From: Lachnospiraceae bacterium
Lineage (GTDB): Bacteria; Bacillota; Clostridia; Lachnospirales; Lachnospiraceae
Length of the DNA stretch: 38,461 bases
NCBI GenBank assembly: GCA_022510545.1
Contig: JAFLTG010000021.1
Span: 1-38,461 of the forward strand
Direction of reading: 5' to 3'
Below, piece after piece: positions 7,329 to 16,670 of this stretch (positions within the stretch are counted from its first letter, which is position 1; every line of letters begins with the position of its first letter). The position numbers and the translations under genes are program-made. Under the pieces are notes generated by a model. That model was not told the DNA's origin, searched no databases, and worked only from the letters and a program-made list of their open reading frames with translations.

Positions 7329-8075
7329 ATGCGTGAACTGGTTTTTGCATACGTTAAAAAGAAATATAAAATATCTCCGGAGTATCCTTGGGCAAAGTAT
7401 GATAGCAATGCTGTCTTTCGTCACAGTGATAATAAGAAGTGGTTTGCATTGGTGATGAGTGTCGAAAAAGATAAACTGGGGTTGTCAGATTTCGGATATG
7501 TCGATGTAATCAATCTGAAAATTGATGATATAATGTTTAGGGATATATTGATACAGAAGGAGGGCATTCTCCCTGCTTATCATATGAATAAACAACATTG
7601 GATTACAGTGCTTTTGGATGGTACGGTAGATGCGGCTGAGGTCTATGATTTGATAGATTCAAGCTTTATTGCAACCGCATCGAAGAAAAAGAAGGAGAAA
7701 ATCCGTCCGCCGAAGGAATGGCTAATTCCGGCCAATCCGAAGTTTTATGATATTGAACACGCCTTTGACAATGAGGAGATTATCAAATGGAAACAGAGTA
7801 GCAGTATTAAAGTAGGAGATACAATCTTCATATATGTAACGGCGCCGGTATCGGCAATCCTCTACAAATGCAAGGCAGTGGAAGTGGATATACCTTATAA
7901 TTATGAGGATAAAAATTTGACCATTACTACAGTGATGAAGATTAAGCTTCTACGAAAGTATGATTATGGGCAGTTTACATTTGACATACTTAAAGAAGAG
8001 TATGGAATTTATGCAGTACGCGGACCAAGAGGAGTACCGAACAGCTTAAGTCACAAGTTAAAGGAGGTAAAATAA
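7329..8075 (+). CDS. YjbR/MmcQ-like domain fused to an EVE/PUA-like domain
   Basis: A 248-residue two-domain protein. Residues 1-118 match the small MmcQ/YjbR (CyaY-like fold) family, with the characteristic YPWAKYDSNAVFRHSDNKKWFALVM opening and the MNKQHWITVLLDG segment. After a Lys-rich linker (about 120-127), residues 128-248 look like an EVE/PUA-type domain: EWLIPANPKFYDI, then a WKQ...VGDTIFIYV strand pair. EVE domains read modified bases in DNA or RNA and often occur in modification-dependent defence. YjbR domains have a DNA-binding-like fold but unknown role. The gene is tightly packed between the Nudix gene (six bases) and the Spx-like gene (one base). Function is unknown; a nucleic-acid-sensing role is only inference. 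Confidence 0.7.
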   Translation: MRELVFAYVKKKYKISPEYPWAKYDSNAVFRHSDNKKWFALVMSVEKDKLGLSDFGYVDVINLKIDDIMFRDILIQKEGILPAYHMNKQHWITVLLDGTVDAAEVYDLIDSSFIATASKKKKEKIRPPKEWLIPANPKFYDIEHAFDNEEIIKWKQSSSIKVGDTIFIYVTAPVSAILYKCKAVEVDIPYNYEDKNLTITTVMKIKLLRKYDYGQFTFDILKEEYGIYAVRGPRGVPNSLSHKLKEVK

Positions 8076-8076
8076 A

Positions 8077-8427
8077 ATGCAATTTATAGAATATCCAAAA
8101 TGTTCAACCTGTCAGAAGGCTAAAAGCTGGTTGGATGAGCATAATATTACATATACCGATCGACATATAGTAGAAAATAATCCATCCTATGACGAATTAA
8201 AGCAGTGGTATGAGAGAAGTGGACTGCCGCTTAAAAAGTTTTTCAATACCAGTGGCATGTTATATAAGGAGATGCAGCTTAAAGACAAGCTTAATACAAT
8301 GAGTGAGGAAGAGCAGCTTAATCTTCTTGCAACCAATGGAATGCTTGTGAAGCGTCCGCTTATTGTTGAGGACAATATGGTTCTTACAGGATTTAAGGAA
8401 GCTGAGTGGGCAGAGAAACTTCTATAA
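8077..8427 (+). CDS. Spx/ArsC-family thioredoxin-fold protein
   Basis: A 116-residue protein of the ArsC/Spx/YffB fold. It begins MQFIEYPKCSTCQKAKSWL with a C9-x-x-C12 redox pair. It has the conserved GLPLKKFFNTSGMLYKE and NGMLVKRPLIV segments typical of YffB-like members. True Spx proteins bind RNA polymerase alpha and respond to thiol stress; arsenate reductases need further residues that are not obvious here. It begins one base after the YjbR-EVE gene (start site AAAGGAGG), so the two are probably translated together. A general thiol or regulatory role is likely, but the exact one is not resolved. Confidence 0.8.
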   Translation: MQFIEYPKCSTCQKAKSWLDEHNITYTDRHIVENNPSYDELKQWYERSGLPLKKFFNTSGMLYKEMQLKDKLNTMSEEEQLNLLATNGMLVKRPLIVEDNMVLTGFKEAEWAEKLL

Positions 8428-8466
8428 TTATAATCGGATTATATAGGACTTGGTAGGAGAAAATCC

Positions 8467-9909
8467 ATGTATGATATTATTATAATCGGAGCCGGAGTTA
8501 CCGGCTGCAGCATTGCAAGGGAGCTTTCCCGCTATAATTTGAAAACAGCGGTATTGGAGAGAGCTTCTGACGTATGTGAAGGAACATCCAAAGCTAACAG
8601 CGGAATTGCCCATGCGGGATTTGATGCAAAGCCGGGCACCTTAAAAGCAAGACTGAATGTGGAAGGCAGCAGATTAATGGAACAACTGTCAAAGGAATTA
8701 GATTTTCCTTTCAAACGTAACGGTTCTTTAGTGCTTTGCTTTGATGAAAAAGATATGACTTCCTTGCAGAAGCTTTATGATCAGGGACAGGAAAATGGTG
8801 TGGAAGGGCTGGAGATTCTGAATCGGGAACAGCTAAAAAATCTGGAACCGAATATTTCGGACAATGCAGTAGCTGCGCTCCATGCGCCAACCGGCGGTAT
8901 CGTCTGTCCCTTTGGATTGACGATTGCCTTGGCAGAAAATGCTGCGGTAAACGGCGTAGAGTTTCATTTGAATACAGAGGTGCAGAATATAGAGAAAACT
9001 GTAAACGAAAAAACGAATACAAGTTATCGCCTGCATACAAACCGAGGGAGTTTTGATGCTAAAGTTGTTATCAATGCCGCCGGTGTCTATGCGGGCAACT
9101 TCCATAATATGGTCAGTGAAGACAAGATTCACATTATTCCGAGAAAAGGTGAGTACTGTCTGATGGATAAAAAGACCGGTGGACTGGTTAGTCATACAAT
9201 TTTCCAGTTACCTACAGTATATGGAAAAGGCGTGCTGGTAACACCTACCGTTCATGGTAACCTTTTGGCTGGACCTACGGCAGTGGATGTAGAGAATCCT
9301 GAGGCCGTAAACACAACTAAAGACGGAATGGAAGAATTATTGAAACGGGCAGCGCTTAGTGTCAATCAACTGCCTGTAAGACAGATAATCACTTCTTTTG
9401 CCGGGCTTCGAGCACATGAAGAAAATGGTGATTTTATTATTGGAATGGTAAAAGATGCACCCGGATTTTTTGATGCTGCGGGTATTGAATCACCGGGACT
9501 TACCTGTGCACCGGCTTTGGGGAAATACCTGGCGGATATGGTGCTTGAATATTTGCCTTCAACAGAAAAACCAGATTTTATTGTCACAAGAAAAGGTATT
9601 CCTAATATTGCGTTGGCATCTCCTGAAGAGAAAAAGCGATTGATTGCAAAGAATCCGCTTTATGCCAATGTGGTCTGCCGCTGCGAACTTGTGACAGAGG
9701 GAGAGATTGTGGATGCCATACACAGACCGCTTGGTGCAACTACATTAGATGGCATAAAACGTCGTACCCGTACCGGAATGGGCAGGTGTCAGGCAGGATT
9801 CTGTTCTCCCAAAACTGTTGAAATTCTGGCAAGAGAGTTGGGAAAAGATATGAGCGAAATATGTAAAAATGATAGTGGCTCCAATTTTCTTATCGGAGGG
9901 AATCAATGA
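8467..9909 (+). CDS. glpA: GlpA-like FAD-dependent glycerol-3-phosphate dehydrogenase with C-terminal Fe-S domain
   Basis: A 480-residue flavoprotein. The N-terminal dinucleotide fold carries GAGVTGCSIARELS (residues 8-21), and the body matches the DAO/GlpA family. The C-terminal part (about 400-465) is a BFD-like [2Fe-2S] domain with C404, C406, C441 and C446 (motifs CRC and RCQAGFC). Such proteins oxidise sn-glycerol-3-phosphate to dihydroxyacetone phosphate and pass electrons to partner flavoproteins. The next gene overlaps it by four bases (ATGA), and glycerol kinase lies downstream in the same direction, which supports the substrate. A TAGGAG site precedes the ATG. Other FAD amino-acid or hydroxyacid dehydrogenases of this architecture exist, so the substrate rests on context. 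Confidence 0.85.
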   Translation: MYDIIIIGAGVTGCSIARELSRYNLKTAVLERASDVCEGTSKANSGIAHAGFDAKPGTLKARLNVEGSRLMEQLSKELDFPFKRNGSLVLCFDEKDMTSLQKLYDQGQENGVEGLEILNREQLKNLEPNISDNAVAALHAPTGGIVCPFGLTIALAENAAVNGVEFHLNTEVQNIEKTVNEKTNTSYRLHTNRGSFDAKVVINAAGVYAGNFHNMVSEDKIHIIPRKGEYCLMDKKTGGLVSHTIFQLPTVYGKGVLVTPTVHGNLLAGPTAVDVENPEAVNTTKDGMEELLKRAALSVNQLPVRQIITSFAGLRAHEENGDFIIGMVKDAPGFFDAAGIESPGLTCAPALGKYLADMVLEYLPSTEKPDFIVTRKGIPNIALASPEEKKRLIAKNPLYANVVCRCELVTEGEIVDAIHRPLGATTLDGIKRRTRTGMGRCQAGFCSPKTVEILARELGKDMSEICKNDSGSNFLIGGNQ

Positions 9910-11174
9910 TGAAGAAAGATTTAGTGATCATAGGCGGAGGACCTGCAGGTCTTGCAGCGGCTATAGCGGCAAAAGAAGCCGGAGTGGAAGATTTGCTAAT
10001 TTTAGAGCGGGATTCTGTCTTGGGCGGTATCCTGAATCAGTGTATTCACAACGGTTTTGGTCTGCATACTTTTAAAGAAGAATTGACCGGACCGGAGTAT
10101 GCGGACAGATATATAGAGAAAGTTAAAACACTGAACATACCTTATAAACTGAATACAATGGTAGTTGATCTGGCTGCAGAGAACGGTTTAAAAAAAGTAA
10201 CGGTTATGAACCGTCAAGAGGGCTTATATGAAACAGAAGCAAAAGCCGTGGTCTTGGCGATGGGCTGCAGAGAACGTCCAAGAGGCGCATTGAATATACC
10301 TGGTTATCGTCCGGCAGGCATTTATTCGGCGGGAACGGCACAGCGCTATGTGAACATAGATGGCAGAATGCCGGGGAAAGAAGTTGTGATTTTAGGTTCC
10401 GGAGATATAGGTTTGATCATGGCCCGTCGTATGACTCTGGAAGGTGCGAAAGTTAAACTGGTAGCGGAACTGATGCCATATTCAGGAGGATTAAAAAGAA
10501 ATATTGTTCAGTGTCTGGATGATTTCGGAATACCACTGAAGCTAAGTCATACCGTGGTTGATATCAAAGGCAAAGAAAGAGTGGAAGGTATTACTATTGC
10601 ACAGGTAGATGAGAATGCTAAACCCATTCCCGGAACGGAGGAGGAAGTTGCTTGTGACACATTACTTTTATCCTGCGGACTTATTCCGGAGAATGAGCTG
10701 TCGGATAGTCTGGGTGTAAATATGAATCCTGTCACCGGAGGCCCTCTTGTCAATGAAAGTCTGGAAACAAATAAAGAGGGCGTGTTTGCCTGCGGAAACG
10801 TACTGCATGTACATGATTTGGTAGATTATGTATCTCAGGAGGCAGAGCAGGCAGGCAAAAAAGCAGCAGCTTATCTGTTCGGGGATCTTGCGTCAACGGG
10901 AAAAGAAATTCCACTTAGTGTGCAAAATGGCGTGCGTTACACTGTGCCCGCATCTGTGAATATAGACCGTATGGAAGATAATCAAATAGTCCGGTTTCGA
11001 GTAGATAATGTGTATCGGGATGCAGTAATAGAGGTATCCTGTAACGGAAAGCTTTTAAAAAATCAGAAGAAGCGAGTCTTGTTACCCGGAGAAATGGAAC
11101 AGATAATTTTGAATAAATCAGAACTTGAAGCGATAGACAATTTGGAAGAAATTAATTTTAACATAAAAATTTAA
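9906..11174 (+). CDS. FAD/NAD(P)-dependent oxidoreductase, electron-transfer partner of the GlpA-like protein
   Basis: A 422-residue protein of the pyridine nucleotide-disulfide oxidoreductase fold. It has an N-terminal FAD site GGGPAGLAAAIAAKEAG (residues 9-25) and a second, NAD(P)-binding, dinucleotide site GSGDIGLIMARRM near residue 162. A third signature, GVFACGNVLHVHDLVDYVSQEAEQAG (about 293-318), closes the FAD site. No CxxC redox pair is evident in the FAD domain, so it is not a thioredoxin-reductase type enzyme. It overlaps the preceding gene by four bases and is followed by a DUF1667 gene. These three products most likely form one complex that moves electrons from glycerol-3-phosphate to NAD or another carrier. 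Confidence 0.85.
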   Translation: MMKKDLVIIGGGPAGLAAAIAAKEAGVEDLLILERDSVLGGILNQCIHNGFGLHTFKEELTGPEYADRYIEKVKTLNIPYKLNTMVVDLAAENGLKKVTVMNRQEGLYETEAKAVVLAMGCRERPRGALNIPGYRPAGIYSAGTAQRYVNIDGRMPGKEVVILGSGDIGLIMARRMTLEGAKVKLVAELMPYSGGLKRNIVQCLDDFGIPLKLSHTVVDIKGKERVEGITIAQVDENAKPIPGTEEEVACDTLLLSCGLIPENELSDSLGVNMNPVTGGPLVNESLETNKEGVFACGNVLHVHDLVDYVSQEAEQAGKKAAAYLFGDLASTGKEIPLSVQNGVRYTVPASVNIDRMEDNQIVRFRVDNVYRDAVIEVSCNGKLLKNQKKRVLLPGEMEQIILNKSELEAIDNLEEINFNIKI

Positions 11175-11277
11175 ATTAGGATAAATTTAAATTTTGCGTA
11201 AAAGTTATGTAAACCAAACTGCGCCCAATATGCATCATTAAATATAGATGCTTCTAAAATGGAGGAATAAAATTGAA

Positions 11278-11643
11278 ATGAATAATAAAGAATTTGTTTG
11301 TATCCGCTGTCCGTTAGGGTGCAATGTTTCGGTGGAAATGGAAGGCGAAGAAATTAAAACCATAACCGGCAACACCTGCCCCAGAGGCGCGGATTATGTT
11401 ACAAAGGAGTTGACAGATCCGAGACGGATTATTACCAGCCTTGTAAAAGTGCAGGGCGGTGAACGGCCTGTAGTATCAGTGAAAACGGCGGCGGATATTC
11501 CAAAGGACAAAATAATGGATTGTGTTAAAGAATTAAAACAAATTGAAGTGTCTGCACCGGTTCATATAGGAAATGTGATACTAAGAAATGTATGTGATAC
11601 CGGGGTCGATATTGTGGCTACGGCAAATGTAGAGTTGATGTAA
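11278..11643 (+). CDS. DUF1667 protein, cysteine-rich partner of the GlpA-like complex
   Basis: A 121-residue DUF1667 protein with four cysteines in an Fe-S-like pattern: C8-x2-C11-x3-C15 and C34 (segments CIRCPLGC and NTCPRG). Members of this family are regularly encoded beside GlpA-like dehydrogenases and glycerol kinase, as here, and may carry a cluster in the electron path. The ATG at 11278 fits the usual family start, although the GGAGG at 11261-11265 is rather far (12 bases) from it; an in-frame ATG at 11248 lies upstream of that site. It is separated from the preceding oxidoreductase by about 100 AT-rich bases. Confidence 0.8.
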   Translation: MNNKEFVCIRCPLGCNVSVEMEGEEIKTITGNTCPRGADYVTKELTDPRRIITSLVKVQGGERPVVSVKTAADIPKDKIMDCVKELKQIEVSAPVHIGNVILRNVCDTGVDIVATANVELM

Positions 11644-11740
11644 GTACAGATGAAAACATACAAGCTTGTTTATGAATGATTGTGTAGAAGGTATTTAATG
11701 ATGATTACAAAGCTGTTTCAGGCAGTAGAAAAGAGGGAGT

Positions 11741-13240
11741 ATGCAAAAATATATAATGGCATTAGATCAGGGAACAACAAGTTCCCGTTGCATTTTATTT
11801 GATAAGTCAGGAAATATCTGTTCCATGTCACAGAAAGAGTTTACACAGATTTATCCACAGCCCGGATGGGTGGAGCACAACCCGATGGAAATCTGGTCAT
11901 CACAGCTTGCGGTGGCTACGGAATGTATGGCTATATCGGGTATATTGCCGGAACAGATCACAGCAATCGGGATTACAAATCAGCGTGAGACAACGATTCT
12001 CTGGGATAAGCATACAGGAGAGCCGGTATACAATGCTATTGTATGGCAATGCCGTCGAACATCTGATATGATAGAAGAGTTAAAAAAAGATGGTTTTGAC
12101 GAAGTTATCCGTAATAAGACCGGTCTGATTCCCGATGCCTATTTCAGTGCTTCCAAAATAGCATGGATTTTAAGAAATGTACCCGGAGCAAGGGAAAAGG
12201 CGGATGCAGGAGAGCTTTTATTTGGTACGGTTGATACATGGTTGATATGGAATCTGACGAAAGGCGGGGTGCACGTGACAGATTATACCAATGCCTCCCG
12301 TACCATGCTTTTTGACATTCACAGGCTTTGCTGGGATGAGGAGATTATGGAACGCTTTGGGATACCGGCTTCCATATTACCTGAGGTGAAGCCTTCAGGC
12401 TATATCTTCGGACATACGGATGCTTCAGTTTTGGGTGGAGAGATACCAATCTCAGGGGCAGCAGGAGACCAACAGGCTGCATTATTTGGTCAGTGCTGTT
12501 TTGAACAGGGAGAAGTAAAAAATACATACGGAACCGGCTGCTTCCTTTTAATGAATACGGGAGAACAGGCAATCAGTTCAAAGTCGGGACTTTTGACTAC
12601 GATTGCAGCAGGACTTGAGACAAAGCCGCAGTATGCACTTGAAGGAAGTGTTTTTGTGGCGGGGGCCGGTGTCCAGTGGCTCAGAGACAGTATGCGAATG
12701 ATTAAAAGTGCGACCCAATCAGAAGAGTATTGCCAGGCGGTAGAGGATACCGCAGGTGTATATATTGTACCGGCTTTTGCGGGAATGGGGGCCCCATACT
12801 GGAATCAATATGCCAGAGGAACCATAGTAGGAATAACCCGAGGTTGTACTAAAGAACACTTTATCCGGGCCACGCTTGAGTCTATAGCTTATCAGACATC
12901 GGATGTGCTTCATGCTATGGAACAGGATAGCAATATTAATTTAAAGAGTTTAAAAGTGGATGGCGGTGCCAGTGCAAATGACTTCCTGATGCAGTTTCAG
13001 TCTGATATTGTAAACATACCGGTTCACAGACCGCAATGTATAGAGACTACGGCTCTTGGTGCGGCGTATCTTGCAGGTCTGGCAGTAGGTTATTGGAAAG
13101 ACCGGGAAGAAATCAAAGATAACTGGCAGATTGGCAAAGTATTTATGTCCACTATGGAAGATAAAAAACGCGATCAGCATCTAAAAGGTTGGAAAAAGGC
13201 TGTGAAATGTGCCTTGGTGTGGACAGAGGAAGAAGAGTAA
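11741..13240 (+). CDS. glpK: Glycerol kinase
   Basis: A 499-residue FGGY kinase, the normal length for GlpK. It phosphorylates glycerol with ATP to sn-glycerol-3-phosphate, the substrate of the dehydrogenase encoded upstream. Seen here: the N-terminal phosphate loop [14 protein letters not shown] (residues 8-21), the glycerol-site segment NQRETT with the following [15 protein letters not shown] in the middle, and the C-terminal [17 protein letters not shown] signature. It is the last gene of the glycerol module and is 97 bases downstream of the DUF1667 gene. A GAGGGAG site precedes the ATG. No glycerol facilitator gene is present in the window. Confidence 0.97.
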   Translation: MQKYIMALDQGTTSSRCILFDKSGNICSMSQKEFTQIYPQPGWVEHNPMEIWSSQLAVATECMAISGILPEQITAIGITNQRETTILWDKHTGEPVYNAIVWQCRRTSDMIEELKKDGFDEVIRNKTGLIPDAYFSASKIAWILRNVPGAREKADAGELLFGTVDTWLIWNLTKGGVHVTDYTNASRTMLFDIHRLCWDEEIMERFGIPASILPEVKPSGYIFGHTDASVLGGEIPISGAAGDQQAALFGQCCFEQGEVKNTYGTGCFLLMNTGEQAISSKSGLLTTIAAGLETKPQYALEGSVFVAGAGVQWLRDSMRMIKSATQSEEYCQAVEDTAGVYIVPAFAGMGAPYWNQYARGTIVGITRGCTKEHFIRATLESIAYQTSDVLHAMEQDSNINLKSLKVDGGASANDFLMQFQSDIVNIPVHRPQCIETTALGAAYLAGLAVGYWKDREEIKDNWQIGKVFMSTMEDKKRDQHLKGWKKAVKCALVWTEEEE

Positions 13241-13283
13241 ATATAATTATAAATAATATGCTGACAGAAAAGAGGTGCAGAGT

Positions 13284-14012
13284 ATGTATCAGATAGCTCT
13301 CTGCGATGATGAACAGACAGAATTGATGAAAACCAAAGAGATGTTAAGCAGCTATAAGAAATTGCATCCGGAATTGGATTTTGAGATAGGAACATTTGAA
13401 AATGCGGAAAAGTTGCTCGTAAAGGTGCAGGAAGGTTATGCGCCTGATCTAATTTTGATGGATATCTATATGGATGGGAAAAGCGGAATTGAGGCGGCAA
13501 GAGAGCTGCGTGAGATGGGAAAAAAGAGCAGGGTAGTATTTCTGACCACTTCCGAGAATCACGCATTGGAAGCATTTCGACTAGATGCGGTACAATATCT
13601 GCTCAAGCCTGTTTCGGAGGCGGACCTTTTTTCGCTGTTAGATAAGCAGATTGAGGTTCTTGATTACGAAAAGCAGAAATATGTGGCATTACAAATTGAT
13701 AACAAGATTATTCGTGTAATGGTGCATGACATTGTATATTGTGAGGCACAGGGAAAACGTCAGTATCTGCATATGACAGATGGAACTCAGCTTTGTGTCC
13801 ATATGTCAATGACGGGATTGGAAGAACTCTTTACACCATATGAGGAGATTGTCAGAATTGGTAAATGGTATATCATAAATATGGACCATGTAGAAGGTCT
13901 GGATAGTCAAGCAGTACAGATGGACAATGAACAGCAGCTATATCTTCCAAGAGGAGCTTATCAGACATTAAGAAAACACTATATTGCTTATTATACAGGA
14001 GCCTTGTCATGA
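13284..14012 (+). CDS. LytTR-family response regulator (AgrA-like)
   Basis: A 242-residue regulator. The receiver domain (1-120) has the acidic pair D8-D9, the phosphoacceptor D60 in LILMDIYMDG, T88/T89 and K108. The C-terminal LytTR DNA-binding domain (about 140-240) has the YCEAQGKRQYLHM and VRIGKWYIINMDHVEGL segments. LytTR proteins bind two direct repeats about 21 bp apart. The ATG at 13284 is preferred to a GTG nine bases earlier because it has AGAGG at suitable spacing. The stop overlaps the start of the first sensor kinase. The likely target is the pair of direct repeats at 16671-16702 just behind this operon. Confidence 0.92.
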   Translation: MYQIALCDDEQTELMKTKEMLSSYKKLHPELDFEIGTFENAEKLLVKVQEGYAPDLILMDIYMDGKSGIEAARELREMGKKSRVVFLTTSENHALEAFRLDAVQYLLKPVSEADLFSLLDKQIEVLDYEKQKYVALQIDNKIIRVMVHDIVYCEAQGKRQYLHMTDGTQLCVHMSMTGLEELFTPYEEIVRIGKWYIINMDHVEGLDSQAVQMDNEQQLYLPRGAYQTLRKHYIAYYTGALS

Positions 14013-15319
14013 ATTCAATAATAACAGTTATCATTACTAATATTTTTCATATTATATGGTTTTGCAATATTGTAGCGGAACCGAAGTGTAGTAGAAAAAA
14101 GACGGTGCTTATCGTAATAGGAACAACATTTATTTATGAGTGTATTACGCTTATACCCGCTTATTTAAGGTATGCAGGTATACTGTCCTATGAAAAGGTT
14201 TCCATTACCTTCAGTTATTTTATATTTTTTTTGATAGGAATGATCATATACATCATTATGTTCTGCTTCCTGTTATCTGCTTCCCATCCCGTCAAATCGA
14301 TGTTTCTTCTGACTGGATATTTATGTATGTGGTCGATTATCTATGGCATCATATCCATTGTGACAAATAGCTACGCAGGCTCAGGAAATGTGGTTATCTG
14401 GGGACTTCGTATCGGACTGAATCTGGCGGTTCTGATTCCATATCTGCTTTTCTTCAGAGAACGCCTGTTTCGGATGTATAAGCAGATACAAAGCGGATAT
14501 GGGATGATAAGCGCCATCTCCATCATGTGTTTTATTATGCAGGCACTCTTTTTATTCTATAATGATAAAATGAGAAACCATGAACCTTTCTTTGTGGTGT
14601 TGATTTTATCCGGTTTTGCTTTTATGGTGGCGGTATATGTAATGATATTTCGTTACATGGCTCAGTCAGACCATACTAACCGGATGAGACAGTTACAGGC
14701 GAATGAAAAATTCCTGCAGGCACAGATTGATTCCTACAAAAAGATGGGTGAGAACGCCAGACAGACAAGGCACGATTTCAGACATCACAGCATGGTAGTT
14801 ATGGAGTATGCCAAGAAAAAGGACTATCAGTCAATCCTGTCCTATCTGTCGGAGTATGATGAGAAAGAGCGGGGAAAATATCAGGAGGCTTTCTGTAAAA
14901 ACCATGCCATAAGTACGACGTTGTCCGCTTATGCGAGCAGATGTGAGCAAAACGGTATAGAACTCGGTACGGATGTGCGGTTGGAGGAAACCGAAGGAGT
15001 TTCAGATTATGATCTGGTAACCATAGTTGCAAATATCCTTGAGAACGCCATAAACGGCTGTATGTTGACGGAAGGAAAGCGCTGGGTGGAAATTTCCATC
15101 GGACCAAAAGGAGGTAAGCTGGTCGTGATATGTAAAAATACCTGCATTAAGGATATTATTTTTGAAAACGGACTGCCAAAAAACAGGGAGCACGACGGCA
15201 TAGGGGTGGAAAGCATCTTAAGCACTGCTGCAAAGTATAGCGGGGTGGTGGATTTTTCCGCATCGGACGGTGTTTTTGTCTGTCAGGTAATACTTAGTAA
15301 TAGGGAGAAACAGAAATGA
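14009..15319 (+). CDS. GHKL-type sensor histidine kinase (AgrC-like), first copy
   Basis: A 436-residue membrane kinase. Residues 1-215 contain six or so hydrophobic segments. These are followed by a short coiled linker (NRMRQLQANEKFLQAQIDSY), the phosphoacceptor H255 in TRHDFRHH, and a GHKL ATPase domain with N-box ILENAINGC and G-box GIGVES. This is the AgrC/ComD arrangement, usually a sensor of secreted peptides. It overlaps the response regulator by four bases and the next kinase by four, so all three are translationally coupled. No AgrB/AgrD or other peptide-precursor gene is visible, so the signal is unknown. Confidence 0.9.
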   Translation: MNSIITVIITNIFHIIWFCNIVAEPKCSRKKTVLIVIGTTFIYECITLIPAYLRYAGILSYEKVSITFSYFIFFLIGMIIYIIMFCFLLSASHPVKSMFLLTGYLCMWSIIYGIISIVTNSYAGSGNVVIWGLRIGLNLAVLIPYLLFFRERLFRMYKQIQSGYGMISAISIMCFIMQALFLFYNDKMRNHEPFFVVLILSGFAFMVAVYVMIFRYMAQSDHTNRMRQLQANEKFLQAQIDSYKKMGENARQTRHDFRHHSMVVMEYAKKKDYQSILSYLSEYDEKERGKYQEAFCKNHAISTTLSAYASRCEQNGIELGTDVRLEETEGVSDYDLVTIVANILENAINGCMLTEGKRWVEISIGPKGGKLVVICKNTCIKDIIFENGLPKNREHDGIGVESILSTAAKYSGVVDFSASDGVFVCQVILSNREKQK

Positions 15320-16617
15320 GTACAATAGGAATTTTGATAGGCATTCTTGCCAATAATATTTTTCATACTATATGGTTTTGCTGTATTGTACCGGAGCCGA
15401 AATACGACCGGAAAAGGACAAGGTTGATTGTCATAGCTACATCAATCCTCTATACCTGTGTTGCCACTTTTTTATGTACAGTGTCTTTTCAAAATTTTTC
15501 CGTTCCTATTGGCCTTTTCATGGGATATGCGGCGGAACTGCTCCTATATGGTATTATGTACTGCTTCTTTATATCCGCATCCAATCCCGTTAAGTCATTG
15601 TTCCTTTTTACCGAGTACAGTAGTATGCATACAATTATTATCATCATTGTTTCACTGATAGCAGATGCCTATACATTAGGAAATCCGTTTATTTGGACGA
15701 TGCGCGCAGTACTTAATCTGGCAGTATTGATTTTTTACCTGCTTTTTTTCAAGGAGAAAATGTTTAGAATGTATAAGGAGATAAGAAGCGGATACAGGAT
15801 GATCAGCGCTATTTCCATTATGTGCTATTTTATACAGTCCCTCTTTTGGTTCTATAATATGAAATTGAACAGGCGTGAATTATTTTTTGATGTGCTGCTT
15901 TTAGCATCTTGTGGTTTTACCGTGGCTGTGTATGTGATGATATTCTGGTATATGGCACAGTCAGAACGCACCAATCGTATGAAGCAGCTGCAGGCGAATG
16001 AAAAGTTCCTGCAGGCACAGGTTGATTCTTACAAAAAGATGGGTGAGAGTGCCAGACAGACAAGGCATGATTTCAAGCATCATAGTATGGTAGTAGCAGA
16101 GTATGCAAAGAACAAGGATTATCAGGCAATACTGTCCTATCTGTCGGAGTATAATGAAAAGGAATATAAGAAATACCACGAGACTTTCTGTAAGAACCAT
16201 GCCGCAGATACGGTACTGTCCGCTTATGCCAGTAGATGTGAGCATAGCGGAATAGAGATTAACGCGGATGTCTGGCTGGAGGAAAACGAGAGGGTTTCAG
16301 ATTATGACTTGGTAACTATTCTTGCAAATATATTAGAGAATGCAGTAAATGGCTGTATGGAGACGGAAGAAAAGCGGAGGGTTGAAATAACCATAGAAGA
16401 AAAAGGCAGTAAGTTGGTCATAATATGCAAAAATACCTGTGCTTCTGATATCATGTTTGAGAACGGCATTCCCAGAAACAGGGAGCGAGAAGGTATAGGA
16501 GTGGAGAGCATATTAAGCACTGCTGCAAAGTATGGCGGCGTGGTGGACTTTTCCGCATCTGATGGCATTTTTGTCTGCCAGGTGATTCTGAGTAACAGAA
16601 AAAGTAAGAAAAAATAA
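15316..16617 (+). CDS. GHKL-type sensor histidine kinase (AgrC-like), second copy
   Basis: A 433-residue paralogue of the preceding kinase with the same layout: six hydrophobic segments, the same linker (NRMKQLQANEKFLQAQVDSY), phosphoacceptor H251 in TRHDFKHH, N-box ILENAVNGC and G-box GIGVES. The catalytic halves are very alike, whereas the membrane halves have diverged more, which suggests duplication followed by sensor specialisation. It starts within the stop codon of the first copy (ATGA). Both probably feed the single LytTR regulator. A heteromeric or competing kinase arrangement is possible. Confidence 0.9.
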   Translation: MSTIGILIGILANNIFHTIWFCCIVPEPKYDRKRTRLIVIATSILYTCVATFLCTVSFQNFSVPIGLFMGYAAELLLYGIMYCFFISASNPVKSLFLFTEYSSMHTIIIIIVSLIADAYTLGNPFIWTMRAVLNLAVLIFYLLFFKEKMFRMYKEIRSGYRMISAISIMCYFIQSLFWFYNMKLNRRELFFDVLLLASCGFTVAVYVMIFWYMAQSERTNRMKQLQANEKFLQAQVDSYKKMGESARQTRHDFKHHSMVVAEYAKNKDYQAILSYLSEYNEKEYKKYHETFCKNHAADTVLSAYASRCEHSGIEINADVWLEENERVSDYDLVTILANILENAVNGCMETEEKRRVEITIEEKGSKLVIICKNTCASDIMFENGIPRNREREGIGVESILSTAAKYGGVVDFSASDGIFVCQVILSNRKSKKK

Positions 16618-16670
16618 ATTTTCAAGTCAGTTAGTATTTATTGAAAATGGTTTACATAACACAAAAATAT

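Noticed and set aside
8423-8443. AT-rich near-palindrome TATAATC-G-GATTATA before the GlpA-like gene, as operator or promoter
   Set aside because: No fitting -35 box, and such AT words are common here; too weak to list as a site.
11700-11740. Small frame starting at ATG 11701 upstream of and into glpK
   Set aside because: It overlaps glpK in another frame, has no clear ribosome site and no family resemblance.
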